A DNA stretch of 64,000 nt from Sorghum bicolor. Lineage: Eukaryota; Streptophyta; Magnoliopsida; Poales; Poaceae. The notes under the pieces are model-generated. The model worked only from the letters and a program-made list of their open reading frames with translations, was not told the DNA's origin and ran no database searches. The stretch's first letter is position 1. Each line of letters opens with the position of its first letter. The position numbers were made by a program, and so were the translations under genes. Positions 61,814 to 64,000 of this stretch are shown one piece after another. Where the stretch lies: the NCBI RefSeq assembly GCF_000003195.3, contig NC_012877.2, positions 22,081,737-22,145,736 of the forward strand. Direction: 5' to 3'.

Positions 61814-64000
61814 TGTAATAGAACCGTCCAATTTATAAGAATTCAACTGAATTAGCGACCACGAGAGCAGTCAAGCCAATGGACTTGAACCCATATAAAC
61901 CCGGTAGTCCGACGAAACCTCAAAAGATCTTGATTCAACCAACATACAACCAAGACCGTACATGATCAAGCATCTCCATCACAGATTACAAACATTCATC
62001 ACAGAACATAGTTTTACAACACATCGGAGTTCAAATAGAGTTATTACAACATATCACAGTAGCGGAATCAAAGTAGTTTTGACAAAACACACGCTCAGTT
62101 TAATTACATGCCAGTTCCATGATCAACCCAACAACCCAACAAAAGCATAAGCGAAGATGAAAGAAGTGATCTTGCCCGAGATCTACTCATCATCCGCAGC
62201 CGGATGGTGACAGTTAGCACAGTAGCCGTGATACACGACATCATCTGCAACAAGGGTAAATAAAACCCTGAGTACGAGAATGTACTCAGCTAGACTTACC
62301 CGTCATAAACCAGAAATAAAGCGAAACCAAGGAATATGCAAGGCTGATAGTTGTGGGCTGGTTTGACTCACATTTTTGCATAAAAAGCTTTAGTTGTAAG
62401 TAACACATTTATAGCATTTTCAGCAGCAAGTTCATTACTTAACAACTATCCACTAGATTAGCACCTGTTCTAAGCATACACTTGAGTATTAAGCATCACA
62501 ATAATAACCATATCCGGATTATCACATAGCCATCATCATTCTCATCATAACCATTAAGTTTATTTAGTGAATTCTACGTTGCCGCTGCTCGAGTCAAGTT
62601 CTCACTATCCGGGAGAGACGGCGATTCGAATCGATTCCTATCCAGCTGGAGGGGTATTCCTAGCACTCACCCAAGCATACCTCGCGAGGGCAGCTCGGAT
62701 CACCATTAGCACAACTCCGGACCAATTCGCGGGTCCGTCCAGCGCCGCACCCCAGGGACCGCCAATCTGCCAGGGCAGGACTCTAACCTGACACCTTGGG
62801 CTTACGCCATTGACTCCCCGCACATCCTTGCTACCAACCGGGGTGTGCACTCATACAGAACGGGGTATCCGGCCTGAGTTGCACTCGTAGGCTTCACGGT
62901 CGTAACGACTTATCCGGCCAACTAAGTGTTAGGCATGCGTTCAACATGACACGAGGACGTACAGCGAATCGGTCCTTAACCGACACAGACGGGGATAGAT
63001 TCACACCCAAGACCTCCATGCCTTGTTGCTGCACTATCGTCATCCCATCCGGTCTCATTCATTATTAGCCATAGTTATTTCCACGATAGCAAATATAGCC
63101 AACCGTGATCAAGTTTCCACCTATCTCTCGCAGGTGACAGGAAATCACCCGGCTTCTACCGTTCTAAGCATGGCTAAGCATCATTTCGATCCTGGGCCTA
63201 CTTGGGTAAGGTATAAGGTGGACAAGGAAATCATTATGCAGCAAGGGTGTCATATCAATGCCTAACACTTAATGCAACAATACATAACCATAGTTAATTG
63301 ACAGCTAGACATGATAACAAAAATAGTAGGAGGCTTATAATGCTCCGGGGCTTGCCTTCGATGTAGGTAGAGGGACGTTGGTCGGGACACTCCGGTAGAT
63401 CCTCCTGCTCCTCAGCTCCTTCTCCTTGAGGTGGCTCCCTCTGCTGCTCCTTCGGCTCGGGTGGTGCGAACTCCAAGACCGTCATGCCCTTGGGTACACC
63501 TAAGTATGCATGACAAGGTGATAAATATAGGGAATGCACACATGATGCATGATGTCATGATGATAAGCCAAAAGAACATGAAACAAGATGCAACATGATC
63601 ACAAGTTCCTAAGAGTAATTGAATCATGAGTAAGTGCATACTTCTTCTCTAGTAGAGAGGCTAACTAGACAAGCTACTCAACCTTAGCTATTCACACTTA
63701 GCCACTGGTGTCATGGACAGATTAGCTAGTCACAAGTTTCAGCTATAACATAGGCATAAGTTGGCCAAACTAAGCAAGTGGGAACTTTCTGGAAAGCTTG
63801 ACAAATTGTCTACAATTCACTTTCAGACATCCCAGAAAGATTCCCAACGGAAATAGGCTGAAACTGGCAAAGTTTGCTGGCTGTCCTGGAAAATCCAGAG
63901 AGCAAGCACTTCGCAGCAGCTTCTTGCAACAATCACAACTCTCAAACTACTCAGCCAAATGTCATGAAATTTGGACACAAAGTAGATAAGTAAGTTAGCT
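61814..64000 (-). repeat. Divergent Tekay-family LTR, running off the window
   Basis: It starts TGTAATAGAACCGTCCAA and follows the layout of LTR 5193-9773: the block GAGACGGCGATTCGAATCG (near 62614), the promoter-like GGCATGCGTTCAACATGAC (near 62933), and TTATAATGCTCCGGGGCTTG (near 63335). Many substitutions and indels separate it from the region 1 LTRs, so it is an older or different subfamily. No primer site lies on its left, so this is the outer end of an element on the minus strand or a solo LTR. Confidence 0.85.

Overview
The window looks like nuclear DNA from a grass, most likely an Andropogoneae-type genome such as sorghum or sugarcane. The reasons are very long LTR retrotransposons of the Tekay/Del, Tat/RIRE2 and Ty1/copia lineages, a CACTA element, Stowaway- and hAT-type MITEs, a tRNA-derived SINE, and one intron-bearing host gene whose protein is clearly monocot-like. 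The genus is an inference. I see no bacterial, plasmid, phage or CRISPR content.

Region 1 (1-29487) is a tandem Ty3 chromovirus (Tekay/Del-like) array on the minus strand: internal region A (1-5192), a shared 4581-bp LTR (5193-9773), internal region B (9774-20322), and a second LTR (20323-20533 plus 25113-29487). The second LTR is split by a nested 4579-bp solo LTR of the same family, flanked by the 5-bp duplication ACATC. The gag of B is split by a 4048-bp CACTA element (13933-17980, target duplication AGG) carrying a fragment of a CCT-theta chaperonin gene. Copy A holds only the 3' part of that CACTA and has the start of gag twice, so it is a recombinant. Both copies carry an extra coiled-coil reading frame between the primer-binding site and gag.

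Region 2 (29488-40777) holds two Tat/RIRE2-type elements of one family in opposite orientation. Element C (plus strand) supplies RNase H, a second RNase H, integrase, an antisense spliced plant-mobile-domain gene with its own TATA box, and a 3' LTR. It ends inside the protease/pol of element D (minus strand; gag, protease, LTR). Both are saturated with the hexamer GCCGAT/ATCGGC, on both strands and in coding and non-coding parts; the enrichment stops at their outer edges.

Region 3 (41744-56820) is a host gene: a REF6-like JmjN/JmjC histone demethylase with four C-terminal C2H2 fingers, minus strand, seven exons. Every intron is GT-AG and the joined frame is open for 1418 codons. Its introns hold a 5033-bp Ty1/copia element (TSD GTGTT), a 485-bp hAT-type MITE (TSD CAAACAAT), a SINE, a Stowaway MITE (TSD TA) and another MITE. 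Its upstream region carries four related MITEs in alternating orientation.

Region 4 (57777-64000) is further repeat DNA: a broken gag-like gypsy-type ORF with upstream 70-bp tandem repeats, and two LTR ends related to the region 1 family facing each other.

The demethylase is the only gene I consider intact. The element genes carry nonsense codons that are almost all explained by C-to-T change, as expected of methylated, silenced DNA. The best candidate for something undescribed is the GCCGAT-saturated Tat element with its antisense mobile-domain gene.
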